A stretch of DNA of 14,866 nt from Clostridiales bacterium (GTDB lineage Bacteria > Bacillota > Clostridia > Christensenellales > Aristaeellaceae). Below the pieces are notes generated by a model that worked only from the letters and a program-made list of their open reading frames with translations, was not told the origin of the DNA and ran no database searches. The position numbers were made by a program, and so were the translations under genes. Location: the NCBI GenBank assembly GCA_004556985.1, contig SFFC01000053.1, positions 1 through 14,866 on the forward strand. The letters are read 5' to 3'. This document shows positions 1-6,624 of this stretch, in pieces; within the stretch, counting starts at the first letter, position 1; each line of letters starts with the position of its first letter.

Positions 1-22
1 AGCCATGCACGAAGTGTGTCGG

Positions 23-1219
23 TCATTTGGGCCTTCTCCCCGGCTTCTGCGGCTTCTTGGCAGGCTTGTACGCGTCGTGCATGTCAACGCGCGGCGGCAG
101 CGCCTTCAGTCCGGTGATCTCCTCCTCCTCCGGCTCGATCATCCGGGCCATTTTGGCCATCACGCCGTCCTTCGCCGCCTTCTTCTCCCGGACGGGCCCG
201 GCGACGGGCTCCTGCGACGCGGGAGTCTCCGCCTGCGGCCATGCGGGCGGATCGGGCAGCTCGCCTACGGCGTCCCCGGCGACATAATCGCTGTAGGTCG
301 CGCCGCTTCGGACAGCGCGCCGCCGCCGGGCAGGCGTGGGCTCCTCGTCCCGCTGCCCGGCCTCAAACGCAGCCTGCGCCTGCTGACGCGCGATCTCCGC
401 GTCATAGGCAGCCTTCTGCCGCTCATATTCCGCCATGTCCCGCTCATACTGCGCCTGCTGGCGCTCATATTCCGCAAGCTGACGCTCGTATTCCTCCTGC
501 GCAAGCCGCGCCTGCTCCGCCTCGTAGGCCTCCTGCGCAAGCCGCGCCTGCTCCGCCTCGTAGGCCTCCTGCGCAAGCCGCGCCTGCTCCGCCTCGTAGG
601 CCCGGCGCGCCTCTGCCTCCCGGCGCGCCTCCTCCTGCATCTGCTGCTGCCAGGCGTCGATCTCCGCGCGCCGGCGCGCAACCTCGGCGGCGCCCGGCCC
701 CTCGCTGTGCACGGCGGCATAGCGCTGCGTTTCATTCATATCCGGCGCGCTCGCGTGCTTTGCGCCGTAGCGCATGCCCGGATACGCGCCCAGCGCCTCG
801 TCGGGCACGCTCTCCGCCTGCGCCATGACGCGCTGCTCGTCCTCCTCGGCAAAGGCGGGCTGCTCCAGCGGCAGCCAGTCCGGCTCCGGCTGCGCCGTCT
901 CCTGCGACCGCTTCGCCGCGGCGGGCTTCTTCGCCGGCCGGACAGGGGGTTCCTCCTCGTCCTCCCCGATCTCCGGCAGGCGCAGCAGCCGGCGCACGCG
1001 CCGCGCCCAGAGATGATACGGCTGCCAACGCACCAGCCAGACCAGCCAGTCGATCACAAGGCCCGCCGCAATCAGCACCACGGCGATCAGCAGCCAGTTC
1101 TTGCCCAAAAACTCGAGGATTGTCGTATGATCCGCGCTGAACAGCGCCCAAATGCCGCTCACCAGCGCGCGCACCCAGCCCATCAGCAGCGTAAAGAGCG
1201 AATCTGCGATGCCTCCCAT
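23..1219 (-). CDS. Membrane-anchored coiled-coil protein of unknown function, next to cdaR
   Basis: I do not recognise this 398-residue protein. The ATG at 1219 is chosen because GGGAGG (1227-1232) lies 7 nt before it; the ATG two codons upstream would abut that site. The N-terminus has a hydrophobic amphipathic stretch (about 6-27) and a strong membrane segment (about 40-64, LLIAVVLIAAGLVIDWLVWL), followed by an Arg-rich patch that should stay in the cytoplasm. An acidic, Pro/Ala-rich linker follows, then a charged helical region (about 175-300) with three identical 12-residue repeats (AYEAEQARLAQE, about 207-242) and degenerate YERQ-type copies, reading as a long coiled coil. The C-terminus is basic and disordered-looking. 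It follows cdaR in the same direction, where glmM often sits in Bacillota, but a probable terminator lies between them. A scaffold or envelope role is only a guess. Confidence 0.8.
   Translation of the reverse strand: MGGIADSLFTLLMGWVRALVSGIWALFSADHTTILEFLGKNWLLIAVVLIAAGLVIDWLVWLVRWQPYHLWARRVRRLLRLPEIGEDEEEPPVRPAKKPAAAKRSQETAQPEPDWLPLEQPAFAEEDEQRVMAQAESVPDEALGAYPGMRYGAKHASAPDMNETQRYAAVHSEGPGAAEVARRRAEIDAWQQQMQEEARREAEARRAYEAEQARLAQEAYEAEQARLAQEAYEAEQARLAQEEYERQLAEYERQQAQYERDMAEYERQKAAYDAEIARQQAQAAFEAGQRDEEPTPARRRRAVRSGATYSDYVAGDAVGELPDPPAWPQAETPASQEPVAGPVREKKAAKDGVMAKMARMIEPEEEEITGLKALPPRVDMHDAYKPAKKPQKPGRRPK
493..600. repeat. Three perfect tandem copies of a 36-bp unit inside a coding region
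   Basis: Copies lie at 493-528, 529-564 and 565-600 and are identical base for base as read. The unit is a whole number of codons (12 residues) and encodes a coiled-coil repeat in the minus-strand protein. Imperfect copies continue on the low-coordinate side (about 430-492). Identity at synonymous positions points to recent duplication. Confidence 0.95.
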
Positions 1220-1282
1220 GGCCATACCTCCCGTCGGTCACCGGCCTGTCGGGAGCCTTCCCGCGCCGGGCAGAAAACGTAC

Positions 1283-1309
1283 AAAAATCCGGTCGCTGGC
1301 CGCGGCCGG
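1283..1309 (-). terminator. Probable intrinsic terminator after cdaR
   Basis: On the minus strand, CCGG (1306-1309) pairs with CCGG (1289-1292). A 3-bp inner stem (CGC/GCG) follows after one mismatch, with loop GGCCA. The sequence then runs A and TTTTT (1283-1287). It begins 9 nt past the cdaR stop. The stem is short, so leaky termination or read-through into the next gene is possible; I see no clear promoter for that gene. Confidence 0.5.
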
Positions 1310-1317
1310 AAAAGGGA

Positions 1318-2646
1318 TCACTTGCTTTTGATCGTCACGGCGATTTCCGGCGAGCTCAGCGCGCAGGTGAAATCCTGCGCATCCTCGATGCGAATCTGCA
1401 CCGGCAGCGTATAGCTGCCCGGCTCCAGGCCGCTCAGATCCACATACAGCCGAATGTCATCGTTGGTCAGCGAATGCAGGAAATTGTAGCCGCCCGTAAG
1501 CTGCACGGTCATGCTCACCCCGGAGAGGTAGACGGAGGTCTCCGGATTCCTGCCCTCCATCTCGATGGCGACCTTGCGGAACGTCCGCTCGATGATCCGT
1601 TCGGCAATCTGCGCGGTCACGCCCACGTCGGTGGGCACGGTGTTCTCAATGCCCGTCGGCCGCTTGAGCTTCACATAGCCGCTGAGGCTCTCCGTCGCGC
1701 CGTCGATGTTCAGCGGCTGATCGGTCGTCAGCACGGTCAACGCCTCGAGGATCTCGCTGCTCGCGGCGATATCGACCGCGTCCTCGCGGGTCACGATGCC
1801 GATGAGCTCATAACCCTCGGCCGGCTCACCGGTCACAAAGCCCTCGATGTCCAGCGGAATGCTGCGCATCGGCAGAACCTCCGTCTCCGCGACGATGGTA
1901 TTCGTGATCACGGTCTGGTTGGTGATCTCCAGCTTGTCAGAGACGATCGCCCCTCCGGCTGCATCCTGCAGCTCGATGTCAAGCGCCACGCGGTCGCTGG
2001 CGCGCGCGAGGGTGAGCGTCGTCAGGTCGAGCTTGGCGACGGCCCGGGCCACCGAGGAGACCAGGGACTGCGGACCCGAGACGGAGAGCATCGTCGGGTC
2101 GGTCTTGACGCTGTCCAGATAGACGCCCTGGGGCACGCTGCCGGTCTGCTCGACGATCACGGGGATGCGCCGCGTCATATAGCGCTCGACGTTCACCGTC
2201 ACGCTCGCGGGCTCGCAGGCCGTCACGGGGCCATACAGCTGAGAGGAAAAGAGCACGTCGAGCGTGTTCGCGCCCTCGCCCGTCACCTGCGTAAGGTCAA
2301 GATGGGGGTTATAGGCGGTGCCGCTGACGCGGTTGTAATTCGCCTGCGTGACCTCGACGGTCATCTTCACGGCGGGCAGCAGCTCGCTCAAATCGTCCAT
2401 CACGATATAGCCGCGGCTCTTGAGCGTGGCCTCGCCCGTCACGCTGACGGCGACGTTCTGAAAGATGCGCTGCATGGTCAGCGATCCGTCCGAGGTGACG
2501 AGGATGCACCAGATCACCACGGCGGCCAGCAGTGAGGCGACGCGCAGAAACGCCCGGCTCGAGACGATGCGCGCAATGCCCTTGCGCAGGCCCTTGAACG
2601 GCCCGCGCCGGCCCTCAGGCCTTTTTGTCGGTCTGCTGTTCATCAT
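1318..2646 (-). CDS. cdaR: CdaR, YbbR-repeat regulator of the diadenylate cyclase CdaA
   Basis: CdaR is an extracytoplasmic, membrane-anchored partner that modulates CdaA and hence c-di-AMP level. The 442-residue product has a basic N-terminus, one membrane segment (about 34-52, ASLLAAVVIWCILVTS) and then about four YbbR-like beta repeats (roughly 58-150, 152-245, 255-345 and 350-440). Each repeat opens in the family style with a basic residue followed by IPV/VAI-type strands (RRIPVIVEQTG, MRSIPLDIEG, RTFRKVAIEMEG). Start at 2646 is supported by AAAGGAGG at 2657-2664. The start lies inside the end of cdaA (32-nt overlap), so the two are translated from one message. The repeat fold and position directly after cdaA make the assignment firm; the repeat boundaries are my estimate. 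Confidence 0.93.
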   Translation of the reverse strand: MMNSRPTKRPEGRRGPFKGLRKGIARIVSSRAFLRVASLLAAVVIWCILVTSDGSLTMQRIFQNVAVSVTGEATLKSRGYIVMDDLSELLPAVKMTVEVTQANYNRVSGTAYNPHLDLTQVTGEGANTLDVLFSSQLYGPVTACEPASVTVNVERYMTRRIPVIVEQTGSVPQGVYLDSVKTDPTMLSVSGPQSLVSSVARAVAKLDLTTLTLARASDRVALDIELQDAAGGAIVSDKLEITNQTVITNTIVAETEVLPMRSIPLDIEGFVTGEPAEGYELIGIVTREDAVDIAASSEILEALTVLTTDQPLNIDGATESLSGYVKLKRPTGIENTVPTDVGVTAQIAERIIERTFRKVAIEMEGRNPETSVYLSGVSMTVQLTGGYNFLHSLTNDDIRLYVDLSGLEPGSYTLPVQIRIEDAQDFTCALSSPEIAVTIKSK

Positions 2647-3508
2647 GCGCGACTCGCCTCCTTTGCAGGAAATGGGGCAGCGGCACGTTCAGGCGGCTTT
2701 CCTTTTCCTCCTCTGCGTCATAGATGCGGTGCAGAATCTGCCGCAGCGACGTCTCGTCCAGATGACGGACGAGGCGGCCGCCCTCGGCCATGGAAATGAT
2801 GCCCGTCTCCTCGGAGACGATGAAGACCGTCGCGTCGGAGACCTCGCTCATGCCCAGGCCCGCGCGATGGCGCGTGCCCAGATCGCGGCCCACGCCCGTC
2901 GTATCCGACAGGCGCAGCAGGCAGGCGGCGGAGATCACCCGATCCCCCCGGATGACGACGGCGCCGTCGTGCAGCGGCGTGTTGGGCTCAAAGATGTTTT
3001 CCAAAAGCGGCTGGGAGATCAAGCCGTCGACGCGCGTGCCCGTGGCGATGACATCGTTCAGGCGGATCTTGTTTTCCACGACGACCAGCGCGCCGACGCG
3101 CCGTCGGGCCATGTGCTCAAAGGCGAGGATCATCTCGTCGATAATCAGCTCGGTGTCATTGGTCTTCTGCAGTCGCCCCGCGGCATCGAAGACGGAGTTG
3201 TTGCCCAGCTCCTCCAGAATGCGCCGGATCTCCGGCTGGAAGAGCACAATCAGCAGCACGGGCCCCGCGTTGATGGCCCAGGAGAGCAGCGCGTGAATCG
3301 TGCGCATGCCCACCACGTCGCTCAGCCACGTCGCCAGCAGCAGGATGACGATGCCCTTGATCGTCTGAGAGACGCGCGTCTGGCGCACGTGCACCAGCAA
3401 TTCGTAGATGATGACGGTCAGCAGAAAGATGTCGATAAAGTCGATCACCCGCGGCCGGTTCAGCAGATTCCACACAATCGCGGAAAGCTGCCCGCTGATT
3501 CCACTCAC
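2615..3508 (-). CDS. cdaA: CdaA, membrane diadenylate cyclase (c-di-AMP synthase)
   Basis: CdaA condenses two ATP into c-di-AMP, a second messenger for potassium, osmotic and cell-wall balance. I place the start at GTG 3508: AAAGGAGG (3516-3523) is 7 nt upstream, and the protein then begins as family members do; the in-frame ATG at 3565 would add 19 residues with no family resemblance. The 297-residue product has three membrane segments (about 22-40, 48-64, 70-90), the linker QPEIRRILEELG (91-102), and the DAC domain with both catalytic signatures: DGA (181-183, in PLHDGAVVI) and GTRHRA (211-216, RHR at 213-215). The tail past about residue 265 is charged and variable. Length and motif spacing match the family. 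The 3' end overlaps cdaR. Confidence 0.96.
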   Translation of the reverse strand: MSGISGQLSAIVWNLLNRPRVIDFIDIFLLTVIIYELLVHVRQTRVSQTIKGIVILLLATWLSDVVGMRTIHALLSWAINAGPVLLIVLFQPEIRRILEELGNNSVFDAAGRLQKTNDTELIIDEMILAFEHMARRRVGALVVVENKIRLNDVIATGTRVDGLISQPLLENIFEPNTPLHDGAVVIRGDRVISAACLLRLSDTTGVGRDLGTRHRAGLGMSEVSDATVFIVSEETGIISMAEGGRLVRHLDETSLRQILHRIYDAEEEKESRLNVPLPHFLQRRRVAHDEQQTDKKA

Positions 3509-3604
3509 TGCGCCGCCTCCTTTCAACCATGCCCCGCGCGGGCGACAGGGCAGTATCCCCGCCAAATGCCGGGAAAACAGCCTTTGCCCGCATCATATGT
3601 TTCT

Positions 3605-3633
3605 ATTATACACCATCGTGTTGCGGGATGACA
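3605..3633 (-). promoter_or_regulatory. Probable promoter for cdaA-cdaR
   Basis: A perfect minus-strand TATAAT lies at 3605-3610. At 17 bp spacing the -35 (3628-3633) is a poor TGTCAT, so an activator or a weak basal level is possible. The expected start near 3598 gives a leader of about 90 nt. No other gene starts are served by it. Confidence 0.5.
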
Positions 3634-3664
3634 GGGGCAATCGGCTGTTATTTTTGTAAAATTT

Positions 3665-3701
3665 TGCCCCGCGCCGGCATGGTCTGCAGCAGCGCGGGGC
3701 A
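3665..3701 (-). terminator. GC-rich hairpin ending the walJ/DUF378 unit
   Basis: TGCCCCGCGC (3665-3674) pairs perfectly over 10 bp with GCGCGGGGCA (3692-3701), with a 17-nt loop. On the minus strand it is followed by AAATTTTA, so the T-run starts 3 nt late. It sits between the DUF378 stop (3763) and the cdaA promoter, and the sequence between 3702 and 3762 holds nothing else I can support. Confidence 0.55.
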
Positions 3702-3762
3702 TTCTATCGGATGGTTTTTTCTGTTCTCGGCTTCAAAAAGGCCGCTTTCTCTGCCTGGTGCT

Positions 3763-3996
3763 TCAGGCGCCCGCGCCGTCCGCGGCGGCATGCGTCGTCT
3801 CCTCGCGGCGCTCATGGCCGGTGAAGAGCAGCGAAATGCTCCACAGGCCGGCCGCGCCCACGATCGTATAGAGCACGCGGGAAACCATCGCTGCCTGTCC
3901 GCCAAAGAGGAAGGCGATCAGGTCGAACTGAAACAGGCCGACCAACCCCCAGTTGATCGCGCCGATGATCACCAGCAAAAGGGACAGCTTGTCCAT
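3763..3996 (-). CDS. DUF378 (YuzA-like) small membrane protein
   Basis: This 77-residue protein has two membrane segments and matches the DUF378 pattern: MDKLSLLLVIIGAINWGLVG, with the INWG turn in the first helix, a short loop with F-D-L-I-A, and a second helix VSRVLYTIVGAAGLWSISLLF. The function of DUF378 is not established. Start at ATG 3996 is set by AAAGGAG (4005-4011) 8 nt upstream; a start 7 codons earlier (4017) would overlap that site. It follows the small gene at 4050-4307 in the same direction and is the last gene before the hairpin at 3665-3701. The C-terminal tail (about 60-77, HERREETTHAAADGAGA) is hydrophilic. Confidence 0.85.
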   Translation of the reverse strand: MDKLSLLLVIIGAINWGLVGLFQFDLIAFLFGGQAAMVSRVLYTIVGAAGLWSISLLFTGHERREETTHAAADGAGA

Positions 3997-4049
3997 GAAA
4001 TCCACTCCTTTCTGCACGCAGTCTGCACAGAAAAGGGCCGGTCTATGCG

Positions 4050-4307
4050 CTAATCCCCGTTTTGGGTGTTTTTCGCGTCGGTTTTCGCCGGAAAGGCGAG
4101 CACCTTTCCGCCCGTCCCGGTCAGGCGCGCCTCCCTGGGCCAGGCGCGCGAGGGCACATCCCGCAGCAGGCCCTCGCGCACGCAGGCGCTGACCAGCCGC
4201 ACGGCGTAAACCACCGCCATCTCGCGCGAATAGCCAAGGGAATCCGCCAGATAATCGAGCTCCTCGCAGGTATCCTGCGTCAGCTCCAGCATGAGCTCCG
4301 TGCGCAT
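4050..4307 (-). CDS. Small ribbon-helix-helix-like protein of unknown function
   Basis: An 85-residue product with no family I can name. GAGGAGG (4314-4320) sits 6 nt before the ATG, so it is very likely translated. The order strand (RTELMLELT, 2-10), helix (QDTCEELDYLADSLG, 11-25), turn (YS) and helix (REMAVVYAVRLVSACVREGLL, 28-48) fits the ribbon-helix-helix layout of small DNA-binding and antitoxin-type proteins. The strand here carries Glu rather than the usual Lys/Arg, so DNA binding is doubtful. Residues 49-85 look unstructured. It lies between walJ (39-nt gap) and the DUF378 gene (53-nt gap). No toxin-like partner is adjacent. Confidence 0.7.
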   Translation of the reverse strand: MRTELMLELTQDTCEELDYLADSLGYSREMAVVYAVRLVSACVREGLLRDVPSRAWPREARLTGTGGKVLAFPAKTDAKNTQNGD

Positions 4308-4346
4308 GCGTTTCCTCCTCCGTCTCTGCTCTCCTCCCGGATGCTG

Positions 4347-5165
4347 TCAGATCGCGCTTCTGCCCGCGTCCTCAAGCACCGCCATATCCGACACGCGGTC
4401 GCGCCGCGCGACGCTGACAGAAATCGCGCCGCTGACGTCATATCCCGCCTCCGTCAGCGCCCCGCATACCGTATTATATGCCAATTCCGGTAAATTATTG
4501 TCAGCAGAAAGATGCGCCAAAAATGCCGCGCGCGTGCCGGCGCCGGCCAGCTTTACGAGCGCCTTTGCGCAGTCCACATTGCTCAGATGCCCGTGCCGGC
4601 TGAGGATGCGCTTCTTGAGGCGCAGGGGATACGGCCCGCGCTCGACCATCTCCACGTCGTGGTTCGCCTCGATCACCAGCGTCTGGCAGCCGGAGACCGC
4701 GCGCATCCAGCCCTCCTCGATGTGGCCGATATCCGTCGCGATGCCGCAGGAGAGCCCCTGGCAGGAGAGCGTGTAGCCAACCGGCTCCAGCGCGTCATGG
4801 GGAATCGGGAAGGGATGCACGCTCATCGCGCCGATGTAGAAGTCCTCCCCGGTGTAGAACACGCGCCGGCAGCGCTGCGGAATGCCCGACTCCCTTTGCA
4901 GGATGCCGTTCCAGGTGCCCTCGTTGGCGTAGACCGGCAGGCCATGCTTGCGGCAGAGCACGCCCAGAGCGCGCACATGGTCGATATGCTCGTGGGTGAC
5001 GAGAATCGCGTCGATCTGCGCGATGTTCACCCCGATTTCGGCCAGGTTTGCCTCCACCCGCGCCGCGCTGACGCCCGCGTCCACCAGCAGGCGCACGCCG
5101 CCGCAGGAGACGTAGACGCTGTTGCCCGAGGAGCCGGAAAACAGCGGACAAACTGTGAGTCGCAT
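4347..5165 (-). CDS. walJ: WalJ/YycJ-type metallo-beta-lactamase-fold hydrolase
   Basis: The 272-residue product opens with the typical MRLTVCPLFSGSSGNSVYV and has the metal-binding motif T-HEHIDH (H58, H60, D62, H63), with later metal-site candidates in TDIGH, EANHD and LSRHGHLSN. This is the YycJ/WalJ family, which in Bacillus and Streptococcus is linked to the WalRK cell-wall regulon and has been proposed to act as a nuclease linking division and replication; the exact substrate is unsettled. Here no walR, walK, yycH or yycI lies beside it, so the family assignment is firm but the Wal connection is not shown by context. The ribosome binding site is weak (GAGGGA, about 11 nt upstream) and the leader is long and structured. 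Confidence 0.88.
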   Translation of the reverse strand: MRLTVCPLFSGSSGNSVYVSCGGVRLLVDAGVSAARVEANLAEIGVNIAQIDAILVTHEHIDHVRALGVLCRKHGLPVYANEGTWNGILQRESGIPQRCRRVFYTGEDFYIGAMSVHPFPIPHDALEPVGYTLSCQGLSCGIATDIGHIEEGWMRAVSGCQTLVIEANHDVEMVERGPYPLRLKKRILSRHGHLSNVDCAKALVKLAGAGTRAAFLAHLSADNNLPELAYNTVCGALTEAGYDVSGAISVSVARRDRVSDMAVLEDAGRSAI

Positions 5166-5209
5166 GGCTTTACAAATCCCTCTCTATCCGTTACAATCAT
5201 AGGCAAAAC

Positions 5210-5310
5210 GCCCGAACCCTGGATTCGGGCCGCCGACAAAAGGGCCTTCTCCCCCGGAGGGGGAGAAAACCCTCCCACATGCTGATTCCATAAGGACCCG
5301 CCCGGCGGGC
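5210..5310 (-). promoter_or_regulatory. Structured untranslated leader of walJ (hairpin cluster)
   Basis: The 215 bases between walJ and the plus-strand gene hold no credible coding region. Three inverted repeats lie in a row: CCCGC/GCGGG (about 5297-5309), TTCTCCCCC/GGGGGAGAA (5247-5255 with 5259-5267, a perfect 9-bp stem with a 3-nt loop) and GCCCGAA/TTCGGGC (5210-5216 with 5224-5230). The last is followed on the minus strand by GTTTTG. On the minus strand GGGAGG (about 5271-5276) could instead pair with part of the CTCCCCC arm, giving alternative folds. This could be an attenuator, a weak terminator or a dispersed intergenic repeat. Confidence 0.45.
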
Positions 5311-5341
5311 AGCGTCCGCTTCTGTCGACACGCCAAATCGT

Positions 5342-5370
5342 ATTATACCGCATTTTTTGCGCTTCGTAAA
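5342..5370 (-). promoter_or_regulatory. Candidate promoter for walJ
   Basis: A minus-strand TATAAT lies at 5342-5347 with TTTACG (5365-5370) 17 bp upstream. The inferred start near 5335 would give a leader of about 170 nt. The same AT-rich patch reads TATTAT on the plus strand, but no good -35 was found for that direction. Confidence 0.4.
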
Positions 5371-5380
5371 GGAGAACGCC

Positions 5381-5683
5381 ATGAAAAACCACCGCCTCTG
5401 GGGCCGGATCATCAAGAATCACCGGATCGTGCAAAGTGAAACCGTCGAGATCACGCAGGAAGGGATGGAGGCCGCGTTTCTTGAGCTCTGCCGCCGCTTT
5501 GACGTGCAGCGCCCCTTGCAGCTGCCCAAACACAACCGCGAGTTTGAGAAATTCGGCCGCACCGCCTACACCCGCGAGCATTTCACCGAATCCATCGCCT
5601 TTGACCGGCTGGAGATCGAGCTGATCCTGCCCGACGGGGAGAAGAAGGGCGGCGGCCCCCGCACGCCGCTGATGGACGCATGA
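5381..5683 (+). CDS. Small conserved-looking protein coupled to gluQ
   Basis: A 100-residue soluble protein beginning MKNHRLWGRIIKNHRIVQSE; AAAGGAG (5368-5374) sets the ATG at 5381. It resembles, from memory, an uncharacterised Bacillota family of about 100 residues with a start like W-x-R-I-I-K-x-H-R-I, a middle helix ending in L-C-x-x-F-D and a closing F-D-R-L-E-I-E. That resemblance is unverified and no function is known to me. The predicted order is strand, long helix (about 24-42), a basic Pro/His segment (QLPKHNREFEKFGR) and a final strand; the last 12 residues look disordered. Its stop overlaps the gluQ start in ATGA (5680-5683), so the two are translationally coupled. Confidence 0.82.
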   Translation: MKNHRLWGRIIKNHRIVQSETVEITQEGMEAAFLELCRRFDVQRPLQLPKHNREFEKFGRTAYTREHFTESIAFDRLEIELILPDGEKKGGGPRTPLMDA

Positions 5684-6624
5684 GCGCCGTCCCGACGGGC
5701 CGCTTCGCCCCGACGCCCAGCGGACGGCTGCATCTGGGCAACCTCGCCTGCGCGCTGCTCGCCTATCTCTCTGCACGCAGCGAGGGCGGGCGCTTTCTTC
5801 TGCGCATCGAGGATCTCGATGTGCCGCGCTGCCCGCGCGCGCTGTCGATGCAGATCATCGAGGACCTGCGCTTTCTGGGTTTTGACTGGGACGAGCCGCC
5901 CCTCTTTCAAAGCGAGCGGACAGCCGTCTACGAAGCGGCCCTCGCCCGGCTCGAGGCGATGGGCGCGGTCTATCCCTGCTTCTGCACGCGCGCGCAGCTC
6001 CACGCCACCGCCGCGCCCAACGCGGGCGACACGCAGTTCGTCTACGACGGCGCCTGCGCGCGATTGACCCCCGCCGAGCGCCTCGAGCGCGCAAGAACGC
6101 GCAGACCGGCTGTCCGGCTGCGCGTCCCCGATGAAGATCTTGCCTTTGAGGACGGGCTCTGCGGCCCGTTTTGCGAAAACCTCGCGCGCGACTGCGGCGA
6201 CTTTGTCATCCGCCGCTCCGACGGGCTCTTCGGCTATCAGCTCGCCGTCGTCCTCGACGACGCGGCCAGCGGCGTGACGCAGGTCGTGCGCGGGCGGGAC
6301 ATCCTCTCCTCCACGCCCCGGCAGATCTACCTGCAGCGCCTGCTCGGCCTGCCCACGCCGCAGTACCTGCACATCCCGCTGCTGCAGGATGCGCAGGGCC
6401 GCCGCCTCGCCAAGCGCGACCGCGACCTCGACCTTTCCGCGCTCGCCCGCACGATGACCCCGCAGCAGATCCTGGGCATGCTCGCCTTCTCGCTGGGGCT
6501 GCTGCCCGAAAACCGGCCCGCCACGCTTAATGAGCTGGTCGCGGGCTTTTCCTGGAGCCTCGTGCGCCGGGAGGACGTGCGCCTCGCGCTGCCCGCTCAG
6601 GCCGCCGCCACGCAGAGCGAGTAA
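5680..6624 (+). CDS. gluQ: Glutamyl-Q tRNA(Asp) synthetase (GluQ-RS)
   Basis: GluQ-RS activates glutamate and attaches it to the queuosine at position 34 of tRNA(Asp); it is a truncated paralogue of glutamyl-tRNA synthetase without the anticodon-binding domain. The 314-residue length fits. Visible: the class I opening GRFAPTPSGRLHLGNL (the HIGH-like site), RIEDLDVPR, the zinc-site pattern CFC (about residues 104-106) followed by Y and C in FVYDGAC, VVRGRDILSSTPRQIYLQ, and the KMSKS counterpart RRLAKRDRDLDL. The start at 5680 is coupled to the preceding gene. The enzyme is best known from proteobacteria and a few other phyla and is less usual in Bacillota. Its last 28 bases overlap the end of the converging ABC transporter gene. 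Confidence 0.93.
   Translation: MSAVPTGRFAPTPSGRLHLGNLACALLAYLSARSEGGRFLLRIEDLDVPRCPRALSMQIIEDLRFLGFDWDEPPLFQSERTAVYEAALARLEAMGAVYPCFCTRAQLHATAAPNAGDTQFVYDGACARLTPAERLERARTRRPAVRLRVPDEDLAFEDGLCGPFCENLARDCGDFVIRRSDGLFGYQLAVVLDDAASGVTQVVRGRDILSSTPRQIYLQRLLGLPTPQYLHIPLLQDAQGRRLAKRDRDLDLSALARTMTPQQILGMLAFSLGLLPENRPATLNELVAGFSWSLVRREDVRLALPAQAAATQSE

Noticed and set aside
493..600. CRISPR-like repeat cluster
   Set aside because: The 36-bp units are directly adjacent with no spacers and lie in frame inside a coiled-coil coding region.
5..1414. Long plus-strand open frame of 469 codons opposite the coiled-coil gene
   Set aside because: It is the complement of a GC-rich coding region; its Arg/Leu-rich repetitive product matches no family and the minus-strand frame has the ribosome binding site and membrane segment.
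4050..4307. Antitoxin of a toxin-antitoxin pair
   Set aside because: The RHH-like fold is suggestive, but the neighbours are walJ and a DUF378 protein and no toxin-sized partner is adjacent.
5247..5267. Strong hairpin read as the terminator of a plus-strand gene
   Set aside because: No plus-strand gene ends upstream of it, and neither side has a clean T-run; it is treated as part of the walJ leader instead.
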